A stretch of 64,000 nucleotides of DNA from an uncultured Eubacterium sp. GTDB lineage: Bacteria; Bacillota; Clostridia; Lachnospirales; Lachnospiraceae. The number at the start of each line of letters is the position of its first letter. Positions within the stretch are counted from its first letter, which is position 1. The position numbers were made by a program, and so were the translations under genes. A model generated the notes under the pieces. It had not been told where the DNA came from and did not search any database. It saw only the letters and a program-made list of their open reading frames with translations. Below are positions 19,250 through 28,221 of the stretch, piece after piece. The DNA lies in contig CAJUSH010000007.1 in the NCBI GenBank assembly GCA_910589045.1, positions 1 through 64,000 of the forward strand. The letters run 5' to 3'.

Positions 19250-20575
19250 ATGTCAGGTAATGTCACGTCCGTTGTCCACAATCAGATGGTCAGCATGTAC
19301 GGCGTTTCTTTAGGTACGAGTAATAAGTATGATTCGCACAAGCGCAGCGAGCTGCGCAAAACCTATAACAGTATCATCCAAACAAATAAAACGTCTCCTC
19401 TGTACAAAATTAAAGGGGGCAGAGGCGTCTGCAAATTTGCAATTGACATCAAGGAACAGGCACATTCCATTAAAAATGTGGTGGCCTCGCTGTCCGAAAA
19501 CGGCGAGGGCATTGAGAGTGCCTTTGACAAAAAGGTTGCTACGACGAACGATCCCGACGTTGTGACTGCCGAGTATATCGGCAGCGACGAGGACACTGCG
19601 TCCCCGCAGACCGCCGATTTTCTGCTGGAGGTTCAGCAGCTGGCGACCCCCCAGGTGAATACCGGTCATTTTCTGCGCCGCGCCGGCCATGATTTTAAGG
19701 CGGGCAGCTACAGCTTTGATCTGAACACAAACACGATGTCCTACGAATTTCAGTACAATGTGACCGACGACAACACCAACGAGGAAGTTTTAAACAAGCT
19801 GCGCAAGCTGATCAACAATGCAAACATCGGCCTGCAGTCGGAGCTTGTCAGTGACGCTCATGGTACGAGCAAGGCATTGCAGATCGAATCAAGGCAGACG
19901 GGTCTTGACGAGGGCGAAACCTATCTCTTTAATATCATACCGTCCCGCGACAGGCAGTCGCAGGAAGCGATGCGTATACTGGGAATCAACGAGATTACTT
20001 CACCCGCAGAAAATTCAACCTTTCTGCTGAACGGCACGCCCCATTCGTCCTATTCCAATACGTTCACAGTCAACAATATGTTTTCCGTAACGTTAAACGG
20101 TGTAAGCCAGCCCGGTCGTCCTGCAACGGTCGGCTTCAAGCCCAGCACCGATGCCGTAGCGGATAATATTGAGACCCTGGTCGGCGCGTACAACGGCATC
20201 ATCGATACCGCACACCGCTATACGGGCCGGCAGGAATCGAGCGACAAGCTGTTAAAGGACATGAGCAGCATCACCCGGGGCTTTACGAACGATTTTTCCC
20301 GAATGGGATTGAACCGCGAGGAGGACAGCACCCTTTCGGTTGACCGTCCGGTGCTCACCAACGCCATCAGCGGCTCCGAAGCCGCCCATACGTTCGAGGT
20401 GCTCAATAATTTCCGCGACACCCTCGGCAAAAAGGCGAATCAGGCGTCCATCGATCCGATGAACTATGTGAACAAAACACTTGTCACCTACAAGCATCCG
20501 GATACGAATAAAAATTTTGCCACGCCCTATATTTCCAGCGTGTATTCCGGTATGATGATGGATCAGTCCTTTTAA
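19250..20575 (+). CDS. FliD-like flagellar protein lacking canonical ends
   Basis: A 441-residue protein of probable flagellar role. The middle and end resemble FliD: TADFLLEVQQLATPQ near residue 120, FTVNNMFSVTLNGVS near 275, and FliD_C-like IETLVGAYNGIIDTA plus GLNREEDSTLSVDRPVL. It lacks the usual FliD start (GLxSGLDT) and a long C-terminal coiled coil, and has a basic 55-residue N-terminal segment instead. A canonical FliD is encoded at 44069, so this is a paralogue. A sigma-28 promoter drives it and AAGGAGG precedes the ATG. It could be an alternative cap, a filament accessory protein, or an adaptor linked to the adjacent glycosyltransferases; none is proven. Confidence 0.72.
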   Translation: MSGNVTSVVHNQMVSMYGVSLGTSNKYDSHKRSELRKTYNSIIQTNKTSPLYKIKGGRGVCKFAIDIKEQAHSIKNVVASLSENGEGIESAFDKKVATTNDPDVVTAEYIGSDEDTASPQTADFLLEVQQLATPQVNTGHFLRRAGHDFKAGSYSFDLNTNTMSYEFQYNVTDDNTNEEVLNKLRKLINNANIGLQSELVSDAHGTSKALQIESRQTGLDEGETYLFNIIPSRDRQSQEAMRILGINEITSPAENSTFLLNGTPHSSYSNTFTVNNMFSVTLNGVSQPGRPATVGFKPSTDAVADNIETLVGAYNGIIDTAHRYTGRQESSDKLLKDMSSITRGFTNDFSRMGLNREEDSTLSVDRPVLTNAISGSEAAHTFEVLNNFRDTLGKKANQASIDPMNYVNKTLVTYKHPDTNKNFATPYISSVYSGMMMDQSF

Positions 20576-20591
20576 TCCTATGATAAACGAT

Positions 20592-20631
20592 GCCGCCGAA
20601 GAACAGTCAGGTTCTCCGACGGCAGTTTTTT
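20592..20631 (+). terminator. Terminator after the FliD-like gene
   Basis: GCCGCCGAAGAAC pairs imperfectly with GTTCTCCGACGGC and is followed by a T-run, between two convergent genes. The T-run overlaps the stop codon of the minus-strand glycosyltransferase gene. Confidence 0.8.
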
Positions 20632-21790
20632 ATGCATTTATATAACGGAGCATCTCTTCTATGCGCCGCTCATAGCTGTGTTCTCTGCGAACCGTCTCAA
20701 AGCCATGGGCCGCGATCGCCGCGCGCTCCGTCTCATGCGACAGGTAATAGGCCGCCAGCTCCGACAGCTCCCGCGTATCCTCAAAGCAGACAAAATCCTT
20801 TCTGTGCTCCAGATAATCCGGAAGCTCTGCCTGGTAGTTCGTGAGCAGAAAGCCCCCCGCACCGAGGACGTCCCATACCCGCAGAGGGATTCCGGTCACG
20901 ATATTCGGTATCGTGAAGTTTAAGTTAATCTTACTCATCCGAAAGACCTTCGGCATCTCGGTCCAGTAATCCACGCCGCCCCGGTACGTCACATTCAGCA
21001 GGTCCGACGTGTCGCTGTTTGTGTAGATCGTCACCTGATGGCGTTTTCCAAGTTCAAGCAACGCCTGTCTCCGCTGTCTTTTTGCAACCTGAAAACCGAG
21101 CACTGTCGTTGAAAATATAAGTCCTAAATTCGAAAAAGACCGTTCCGACTTGTCTAATCGGTAATACTCCTCAAGCTCCGCCAGTATATCCGGCTGCAGA
21201 AGATCCTCAATAATGTTTCCGCCGCTGATCTCCATCTGTGCACGGATCACCGCCTCGAAATACCCCTGGAGAAAATCCGGCATGCGATCCTTCATCCGGT
21301 CATAGCTGTTGCGCTCATACAGGCTTCCCACAAAGGCAATCTCATTTTCATAAGCGTTCAGGTCCGCCGCCTGCTCCAGCACATGCCCGATCCTTCCCGT
21401 ATCTACCGCCAGCGGCAGGTGCCGGATATGTGCGCAGCCCATCCCTCGAAATTCCAGGTAATTCGTCCGGTCAAAGCAAAAGATATAATTGCAGGAATTG
21501 TAAATGGATTCGTGGTACATGCTGATCAGCGGATTGTCGCACGTCCAGCTCACGTATCGCACTCCGCAGCTTTCGCAGGCATCCGAAACCACCCCGAAGT
21601 AATTCATCGTGAACACAAAATCATAGCCCCCGGCGCACAGACGTTTCCGAAGCAGCTCGAAAAACACCTCATCCTCATCATAATTGTCCAGATGATATGC
21701 AAGCTCCTCCACCGTATGTCCCAGACGCTTAAATGTCTCAATTACGTCAATGTAATTATATGCCTTCCAGCGGTAAATCAGTATTTTCAT
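20630..21790 (-). CDS. CgeB/DUF3880-type glycosyltransferase
   Basis: A 386-residue protein with the CgeB-type layout: an N-terminal DUF3880-like half (VFTMNYFGVVSDACESCGV, YVSWTCDNPL) and a C-terminal glycosyltransferase half (FVGSLYERNSYDRM; SKINLNFTIPNIVTGIPLR followed by WDVLGAGGFLLTNYQ). An in-frame ATG 44 codons upstream would add an Arg/Gly-rich GC-rich stretch; ATG 21790 with AGGAGA is preferred. It has close paralogues at 38187, 39498 and 40737. It probably adds a sugar to flagellin or a glycan intermediate; donor and acceptor are unknown. It is the last gene of the minus-strand island and faces the FliD-like gene. Confidence 0.75.
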   Translation of the reverse strand: MKILIYRWKAYNYIDVIETFKRLGHTVEELAYHLDNYDEDEVFFELLRKRLCAGGYDFVFTMNYFGVVSDACESCGVRYVSWTCDNPLISMYHESIYNSCNYIFCFDRTNYLEFRGMGCAHIRHLPLAVDTGRIGHVLEQAADLNAYENEIAFVGSLYERNSYDRMKDRMPDFLQGYFEAVIRAQMEISGGNIIEDLLQPDILAELEEYYRLDKSERSFSNLGLIFSTTVLGFQVAKRQRRQALLELGKRHQVTIYTNSDTSDLLNVTYRGGVDYWTEMPKVFRMSKINLNFTIPNIVTGIPLRVWDVLGAGGFLLTNYQAELPDYLEHRKDFVCFEDTRELSELAAYYLSHETERAAIAAHGFETVRREHSYERRIEEMLRYINA

Positions 21791-21918
21791 CGCTCTCCTG
21801 CCCCATTTCCTCATTATAACTCCGCACCGCCGACCGCCTCTTTCGCAGCCGTGCTGCACGTCCCCCGGCTTTTGCGCAGGGCAGACGCCGCGCGTCCCGG
21901 GCACAGGCCCCGCAGGCA

Positions 21919-24018
21919 TCACAGCAGCGTCAGCAGATCCTCGTGCAGCTCCCTTGCCCGCACCTGCCAGGTATGCCCGAGAAGCGCCTTTTCCCTGCCC
22001 CTGTCCGCAATCTGCTGCATACGCTTCGGATTTGCGAGCAGCTCCTTTACCGTCCGGGGAAGCGCGTCGATCTCATCCAGCTCAAACATTACCAGTTCCG
22101 CATCCGGATTGTCGATATCGCCGCAAAACTCCTCCTTCATATAGACGGAGCTGTCGGAAAGTGCAACGGCCCCGGCAAGCATCCCGTTAAATACCCGATC
22201 GTGCGTCCCGTCCTTAAACCAGGTCATCGTGCTGAGCACGATTTTTGCATCCTGCATCTGCTCCACAACAGCATCTGCCGAAATGCGTCCGCCAAAGTAT
22301 ACGTTCGGCAGGGAAAGCCACGCACAGTCCTCCCAGCCAATGCCGTAAAGCGTAACCGAAATACCCGCCTCCACCAGGGAGCGGACTGCTGCCTCTCGAA
22401 AATAAGAGACTGCAAGCAGATCAATATAATGTACTTTTTCAATAAAATCACAAAGTTCAGCCTCACTTAATTGTACCCGGGACCTTAAAAGCGCCTCCTC
22501 AACGGCCTGCTCCGTCGTCTTTTGCGGATGTGCAATCAGATCCTCATACGCCAGATCGGCAATTTTTTTTGCATCAAAAGCATACTGCGAGAAATCCGGC
22601 ATCATCTGATCGGCAAAAGGACGTGACAATCCTCCCGCATAAATTACGTCAATGGAACGCTCCTCCATTGGCTTCGGTACAATGTGAAGATCCTTTCCCG
22701 CATGGGCTAAAAATCCGGTAATCGGAATCTGCGGATAAAAGCGCTGCACGTAGCGCATATGGTTTTTATCCGGACAGAGCACAGCCGCATCTCTCGGGGA
22801 CGCATCCAATGCCGCCTTATGGCAAAACGGATGATCCATCAGGATATTCACGCAAAAGATACCCAGCTCATCCCATATATTTTTTCCCTCCACAAGCTCC
22901 ATGTTATAGCCGAGATTGTTCAGGGTAATAACGGCCGTCACCTTCTGTTTGATAAACTCGGCCAGCCGCGCCAGGCTTTTTTGCATGTCGCGGGAGTCAA
23001 ACTCCATCGTCTCATACCCCAGCTCCCGGAAAGCGGGAATCAGCTCATAGGTAAAGATATCCAGCTTATCATAAACACCGGTCATGAATATGAGCCGTCC
23101 CTTCACGGCCTCGTCCGGCAAGAATTTTGCCTTCGCCTCCCGAAACGCCTGATCAAAGATTTCATAGCAGCCTGCCGGCGGCCGATCGGTGCGCTGCGGC
23201 TTTGTCTCCCCGAGATAGTGGATCACGTGCGCTTCCTCATAGATGGCCTGCGTCATTTCATAGAAATCCTCCGGATGCGCGTCAACCTCCGAAAGCTCTT
23301 CACGGTAAAGGGGAAGAAGCCTTCCGGAATCTACATCCTCCTTCCTGCAGATATAGGTTAAAGGCGCGCAATTGTACAGATGCCACGGGACGAGCTTCAC
23401 CCTTCCCTCCAGCATCGCATTTAACGCATCCTGATCCTCCCACAAAAGCAGCGCTTCATTTTCGTAGATGTAATCTAAAATCTCAGGTGCATACTTGTTT
23501 TCGCGAAACCATGCAAGGTTAAAGAGCATGACACCCGCGTTAAAATACTGATTCACATGCTGCATCTGCAGCCTTCTTTCGCTTTGCTGCGTCACACCAA
23601 ACACATAGCCGTAAATATCCGGGCACGCGGCGGCGGCACATCCCTCAAGATCAGTCTCATACAGCGCATCTAACGGCTTTTTTACGATCATATCTACATC
23701 AAGATATAAGATGCGCTCCAGCTCTGCCGGAAGCAGGTCAAGTGCAACAATACGAAAATAAGTTTCAATTGGTAATTTTTCCGTTTCCCTCAAGCCGGAT
23801 GTCAGCTCCGGTGTCAGGCGGGTCGCAAACAGCCGTTTGAACGGATACTGCGTACAGAGGCATTGCAGGTCCTCCGTATCGGCATCCGACAATTCCCGGT
23901 GAAACAGATAGATGTCCACGTCATCCTTCTGCTGTGTAAATAACGAATGCAGCAGAAGCTTCGTATAATCCATATATTTTTTATTTGAAACAATTAAAAT
24001 ATTCAAAATAACCCCCAT
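21919..24018 (-). CDS. GT8-CgeB fusion glycosyltransferase
   Basis: A 699-residue two-domain enzyme. Residues 1 to about 300 are a GT8-type glycosyltransferase (NILIVSNKKYMDYTKLLLHS, then the metal-binding ILYLDVDMIVKKPL, YFNAGVMLFNLAWFR, WEDQDALNAML). From about residue 310 a CgeB-type module follows (GRLIFMTGVYDKLDIFTYEL; LSTMTWFKDGTHDRVFNGML). This second half is closely related to the stand-alone protein at 25944. The start at 24018 avoids overlap with the upstream gene; a longer in-frame start would read into it. Such a fusion would add two linked sugars to one acceptor; substrates are unknown. Confidence 0.78.
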   Translation of the reverse strand: MGVILNILIVSNKKYMDYTKLLLHSLFTQQKDDVDIYLFHRELSDADTEDLQCLCTQYPFKRLFATRLTPELTSGLRETEKLPIETYFRIVALDLLPAELERILYLDVDMIVKKPLDALYETDLEGCAAAACPDIYGYVFGVTQQSERRLQMQHVNQYFNAGVMLFNLAWFRENKYAPEILDYIYENEALLLWEDQDALNAMLEGRVKLVPWHLYNCAPLTYICRKEDVDSGRLLPLYREELSEVDAHPEDFYEMTQAIYEEAHVIHYLGETKPQRTDRPPAGCYEIFDQAFREAKAKFLPDEAVKGRLIFMTGVYDKLDIFTYELIPAFRELGYETMEFDSRDMQKSLARLAEFIKQKVTAVITLNNLGYNMELVEGKNIWDELGIFCVNILMDHPFCHKAALDASPRDAAVLCPDKNHMRYVQRFYPQIPITGFLAHAGKDLHIVPKPMEERSIDVIYAGGLSRPFADQMMPDFSQYAFDAKKIADLAYEDLIAHPQKTTEQAVEEALLRSRVQLSEAELCDFIEKVHYIDLLAVSYFREAAVRSLVEAGISVTLYGIGWEDCAWLSLPNVYFGGRISADAVVEQMQDAKIVLSTMTWFKDGTHDRVFNGMLAGAVALSDSSVYMKEEFCGDIDNPDAELVMFELDEIDALPRTVKELLANPKRMQQIADRGREKALLGHTWQVRARELHEDLLTLL

Positions 24019-24037
24019 TTCTCCGTCCCGGGCGGAT

Positions 24038-24979
24038 CTATGCGTATAATCCCAGATTATAAATTTTCCATTCCTCGTACTGCGCACCGTTATAATACAA
24101 GGCAGCCTCACTGCCGCCGCAGTTTCCGGCCAGAAGCCCCGCACACTGCGACAGCAAAATAATCGAGCTTAAATATTCCCGGCCGCGCATAAAATTCTGC
24201 GAAGGATCGGCTTCATAGACATCCGTAAGAAAAGCCTCACCCTTTTGCTCCGATATATGTGCGTATTCCCGATCCAGATAATGCCGTTCATTTTTGATGA
24301 CCTGGCCCGGAAATTCCCGGTCGAACCGCTCTGCAATCGCCGCTTCCTCCGTGGCGAGATAAATATACGGACAATGCAGCCGCTCCATCATTTCCCCCGC
24401 ATCCGCAAGAATCTGCGTAAGCGACGGCTGAATCGGATGCCCCTTCAGCCTGGTACGCACCATGTCCGTTCCCCGGCAGAGCACGCCCAGCACACGCTTT
24501 CCCCGAATCAGCGCCTGATATTCCTGCCCGATATAGGAGAAGCACTGATCATGGATGACAGCCAGCTCCTCGTAAAGCTTAGAAGCCAGTATCCGTTCGT
24601 GCTCCTGAAAGCATGCCTCATATCTCAGACCAGCCCAGACCGGATAAACGGCCTGCGTTTGTTCCGTTACCGGCAAAGTCCTGATATAATCCTCATACTC
24701 ATACAGCGGCTGGAAAAAATAGTCCTCCCAGTCAATCCACCCCTATGCGCGTTTCTCCCGATTGAGCTCTATGCGCGGAATGTAGCCGTCATACAGTATC
24801 CGCAGGGACTGCATGATCATGTCGTTCAAAAAACAAATATTAAAATACGGATAACGAAAGTTTCCTTCCCTTATGATTTTTATCCCTTTTGCAGTTCTGA
24901 TAAATTCCTCCTTATCAAACGCAAAACCAAACCGCACCATGTCATAATTTTCGGCCAGCTGCCGGTAAACCTGTCTCAT
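24038..24979 (-). pseudogene. Fucosyltransferase-like gene interrupted by an in-frame TAG
   Basis: Two ORFs in one frame form a single coding unit of about 313 residues split by one amber codon at 24743-24745. The first part (78 residues) includes YPYFNICFLNDMIMQSL and the next part starts WIDWEDYFFQPLYEYEDYI, an order typical of bacterial GT23/NodZ-like and O-fucosyltransferase-like proteins. The second part carries VLGVLCRGTDMV, GHPIQPS, IYLATEEAAI and LLSQCAGLLAGNCGGSEAAL. The downstream part has no ribosome binding site or natural start. It may be a recent pseudogene, a sequencing error, or a read-through gene. The remaining reading frame is intact, so decay, if real, is recent. Confidence 0.75.
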
Positions 24980-25041
24980 CTATCTCATGCTTCCTTTTCT
25001 TAATCTCTCAGGCTTCCGGCGCATCTACTTAGCCCTGCCCT

Positions 25042-25929
25042 TCAGCCGCCTTCTTTTTCACGTTCTTCATCCCTCAGGATTCCGGCGCCTCCGCCAGACC
25101 CTGTCTTTTGCTCCTCATCCACGCGCTTCATAAGCAGCTCCAGATAATGCGCATGCCGTCCTGCTTTCTGTGCGTCCTCTAAAATCCGCCCGACACGGTG
25201 GTCAAAATTGCCGGTGGCAAGATAATCCTTCCAATAGCGGAACAAAATACGGCAGCTCGCATCCAGGTAATGCTCTGCCTGCAAGGACACGCTGCCCTCG
25301 GTATAACTTTTGTCAACCAGAACCTGGTTTACAAATGCCGCATAAAAAGCATTTCCCAGGCGGAGCGCCAGGTCATAATCCTCAAGCGCCCTCAAGCCTT
25401 CATCGAAAGCCCCGACCTCCTCCAGGCATTCCCGCCGGACAAGCAGCGCCGGGCAGTCCACCATATTTTCATGCAGGAGCTGCGCGTAGATATCCCCGCA
25501 CTTTTGCTCGAGGGGAATATGCTCCTGCGGCAAAACCGCAATCTGCCCTTCGCCAAAATCATATTGAACCTTATGGTAACAAAAGCCCGCCTGCTCCTTC
25601 TCAAGCTCCTCAACCTGAAGGCGCAGCTTTTCCGGCCGCCAATAATCGTCCGAATCCTGAAAAGCGACAAATACACCTGTCGCACACTGCAAGCCGTAGT
25701 TGCGTGCGCCCGCTGCTCCCCGGTTCTTTTCCGTTCTCACATAGCGAACCCGTTCATCTTTAACCGCCGCAACCAGAGATGAAGTCCCATCCGTTGAGCC
25801 ATCATCTGCAACAATCAGCTCCAGGTTTTCATAGGACTGTGCCAGCACGCTTCGGATCGCCCGCTCCAACACATATGCGCGATTGAACGTAGGTAAAATT
25901 ACACTCACCTTTTCTTTTTGAGCTGCCAT
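25042..25929 (-). CDS. GT2 family glycosyltransferase
   Basis: A 295-residue GT-A glycosyltransferase of family 2. The nucleotide-sugar site begins VSVILPTFNRAYVLERAIRS, with VADDGSTDGT and the DxD-like FVAFQDSDDYWRPEK. The acceptor part includes EEVGAFDEGLRALEDYDLAL. The tail is long and charged. ATG 25929 with GAGGGG upstream is preferred over one 18 codons earlier that would overlap the preceding gene. Part of the minus-strand island; sugar and acceptor are unknown. Confidence 0.85.
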   Translation of the reverse strand: MAAQKEKVSVILPTFNRAYVLERAIRSVLAQSYENLELIVADDGSTDGTSSLVAAVKDERVRYVRTEKNRGAAGARNYGLQCATGVFVAFQDSDDYWRPEKLRLQVEELEKEQAGFCYHKVQYDFGEGQIAVLPQEHIPLEQKCGDIYAQLLHENMVDCPALLVRRECLEEVGAFDEGLRALEDYDLALRLGNAFYAAFVNQVLVDKSYTEGSVSLQAEHYLDASCRILFRYWKDYLATGNFDHRVGRILEDAQKAGRHAHYLELLMKRVDEEQKTGSGGGAGILRDEEREKEGG

Positions 25930-25943
25930 AAGTAATATCCCCT

Positions 25944-27152
25944 CTAAAATGTCCCCGCAAGCACCCGCGCCCGCTGCTCCCATGTGTGCTCCTTCATCGC
26001 CTTTTTCCTTCCTGCATCCGCGATCCGCTGTGCCTGTGTAAGATTGCCCAGCAGCTCCTCCACAATCGCAGGAAGCTCACCGATCTCTTCCAGCTCAAAC
26101 AGCTCAACCTCCTCATGGTTCACAAACTGCTCCTTCATGTAAGCCGAGCTGTCCGATACAACCACCGCACCCGCAAGCATCCCGTTGAATACCCGGTCAT
26201 GACTTCCGTCCTTGAACCACGTCATCGTGTTGAGCACGATTTTACTGTGATACATGAGCGGCAGCACCTCGGGCGCCAGCACCTTGCCGCCCAGAACCAG
26301 ATTCGGATGGTCACACCAGTCCGTGCGCTCCCAGCCCTCACCGTAAACCGCGACCCGGATGCCATTTTCAACCAGCAACCGTACCGCCTGCTCCCGGAAA
26401 AAGGAAACCGCATAGGCATCCAGAAAACGAAACTGCGAGATATAGTCACCCAGCAGCTCCTCCGTAAGGGGAAGCTCCAGACTGGCGAAGTACTCCTCCA
26501 GCACATCCTCCGTCGTGCGCTGCGGATGGCGCACCAGCTCCTGGAGCACCTGACTGCACAGCTCCCCGGCATCAAAACCGCGAAACTGGTCAAAATCCGG
26601 AATTAAAAGCTCGATCCGGTACTTCGAAAGGCTTCCCGCGTACAGCACATCCACCGGACGCGCTTCCAGCGGAGGAACCGCCAGATCCCGCTCGTCAATC
26701 GCCGTTCCCCCGTGGGGAAGAAAGCGAGCCCAGGCAATATTTTTGAAAAATCGTCCCACATAAGCGACGTGGTTGCGGTCGATACAGTACAGCCGCGTCG
26801 TATCGGGCAGATGCCGGAGCTTATCCGCGTAGTGAAAGGGATGGTCCATCTGAATATCATAGTAGGGAATCCGATACTGCTCCCAGAGATTAAAGCCCTG
26901 ATCCTCACAGAGGTTATAGCCCATATTGTTGAACGTTATGCAGGCCGCCTCCTCTGACAGATCTCCCTCCTCCTTTTTCAGACAGGATACGCCAAGCAGC
27001 AGTGAGAGCTGCGTTAGGCTCTCCTCCATATGCTCCGCGTCAAGGCAAAACGTGACATAGCCCATGCGCTCAAATGCCTGCACCAGCTCATCCGTAAACA
27101 AATCCATCGTGTCGTAGATTCCCTTTATAAATATCAGCGTTCTGTGCTTCAT
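25944..27152 (-). CDS. CgeB-type glycosyltransferase
   Basis: A 402-residue CgeB-type protein (LIFIKGIYDTMDLFTDELVQ at the start; SKIVLNTMTWFKDGSHDRVF and SDSSAYMKEQF near the end). It matches the C-terminal half of the GT8 fusion at 21919 along its length and so arose by duplication. It lies 1 bp after the gene at 27154 and 14 bp before the GT2 gene, indicating one transcript. Proposed as a sugar transferase of the flagellin glycan; substrates unknown. Confidence 0.75.
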   Translation of the reverse strand: MKHRTLIFIKGIYDTMDLFTDELVQAFERMGYVTFCLDAEHMEESLTQLSLLLGVSCLKKEEGDLSEEAACITFNNMGYNLCEDQGFNLWEQYRIPYYDIQMDHPFHYADKLRHLPDTTRLYCIDRNHVAYVGRFFKNIAWARFLPHGGTAIDERDLAVPPLEARPVDVLYAGSLSKYRIELLIPDFDQFRGFDAGELCSQVLQELVRHPQRTTEDVLEEYFASLELPLTEELLGDYISQFRFLDAYAVSFFREQAVRLLVENGIRVAVYGEGWERTDWCDHPNLVLGGKVLAPEVLPLMYHSKIVLNTMTWFKDGSHDRVFNGMLAGAVVVSDSSAYMKEQFVNHEEVELFELEEIGELPAIVEELLGNLTQAQRIADAGRKKAMKEHTWEQRARVLAGTF

Positions 27153-27153
27153 G

Positions 27154-28215
27154 CTATTTCCCCGCTATCTCTGCCAGCCGCGCCTGCGCTGGCGCGTAGT
27201 CTCCTGCTTTTTTGTAATACGTCTTCGCCGCCTGCGTCTGTCCCAGGCACTCGCAGATCACCCCTGCATTATAGTATGCCAGCCATCCGTCCGCACCCGA
27301 CGCGCGCGCATTTTTCAGCCGCACCGCCTGCTCATATGCATCCACCGCATCGCTAAACCGACCGTTGTTCATGTAGATAAATCCCATTAAAAACCAGAAA
27401 TCCGAGCTGCCGCCGAAGGCGTCAATCAGTCCCTCAAAGCCAAGCGCCGCCTGTGCCTGACCGGAATTGACCAGCGCATATCCGTAGGTTTGTACCATAT
27501 CGATCACATACTCCAGCCGCTCGTCAAGCTCGTATTCCAGCGCCCGCCCAAAATACCCGGCCGCCTCTGCATACTGTCCCGCCATGTAAAAGCTCTTCCC
27601 CATCTGGTACAAAAGATAAGGATCCTCACCCCCGTCCGCCAGCAGCCGCTCCAGCAGTCGGATGTTTCGCTGCGCTTTTTTTTGCTTCTGCTCCGCGTTT
27701 AAAAGATATCCGCTGTGATCGATCCGTATACCGGTATCATAGGTCGCTGCATCCGCATTCCCGGTGGAGCGATCTAAAAGCTGCTCATGGATACATCCCT
27801 CATAGCGGTAGTGCCTCCGGTCAAACAGACGGTTGATATATTCGATGCCTGAACGGATCTCCTCCTTCTCATACATAAAGTTTTTCCGGAGAATCCGGCC
27901 GACCTGCCCCGGGTGCTGCCTGATCTGCTCTTCCAGCTGCCTCAAATCAAGTGCTGTCACATACTCGTCACTGTCGAGCACCAGCACCATATCATGGGAG
28001 GCTTTTGCCACGGCATAATTTTTTGCCTTTGCAAAATCGTCGCACCACGCAAACTCATAGACCGCTTTCGTATAGCCCCTCGCCAGCTCCTTTGTCCCGT
28101 CCGTTGAGCCCGTATCCACTACCACGACCTCGAAGGGATACGGCGCGAGCGCCTCCAGACACCTTTTTAAATTTTCCCGCTCATTCCTTGTGATGATACA
28201 GACAGAAAGCTCCAT
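27154..28215 (-). CDS. GT2 glycosyltransferase with C-terminal TPR repeats
   Basis: A 353-residue protein. The first 210 or so residues are GT2 (LSVCIITRNERENLKRCLEA, VVVDTGSTDGT, VLVLDSDEY). The remainder forms tetratricopeptide-like repeats (LYQMGKSFYMAGQYAEAAGY; FWFLMGFIYMNNGRFSDAVD; YYNAGVICECLGQTQAAKTY). This layout resembles SunS-like and peptide-modifying GT2 enzymes, where the TPR part holds the protein acceptor. It is thus a good candidate for the enzyme that puts the first sugar onto flagellin; this is inference. Confidence 0.82.
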   Translation of the reverse strand: MELSVCIITRNERENLKRCLEALAPYPFEVVVVDTGSTDGTKELARGYTKAVYEFAWCDDFAKAKNYAVAKASHDMVLVLDSDEYVTALDLRQLEEQIRQHPGQVGRILRKNFMYEKEEIRSGIEYINRLFDRRHYRYEGCIHEQLLDRSTGNADAATYDTGIRIDHSGYLLNAEQKQKKAQRNIRLLERLLADGGEDPYLLYQMGKSFYMAGQYAEAAGYFGRALEYELDERLEYVIDMVQTYGYALVNSGQAQAALGFEGLIDAFGGSSDFWFLMGFIYMNNGRFSDAVDAYEQAVRLKNARASGADGWLAYYNAGVICECLGQTQAAKTYYKKAGDYAPAQARLAEIAGK

Positions 28216-28221
28216 AAAAAT

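Noticed and set aside
21791-21922. 44-residue N-terminal extension of the CgeB-type gene at 20630
   Set aside because: It is Gly/Arg-rich from a GC-rich spacer, and the internal ATG with AGGAGA matches the starts of the paralogues.
24038-24676. Independent 212-residue gene starting at a TTG
   Set aside because: Conserved sequence continues in frame upstream of the TTG up to the TAG and beyond, and no ribosome binding site is present; it is the 3' part of the interrupted gene.
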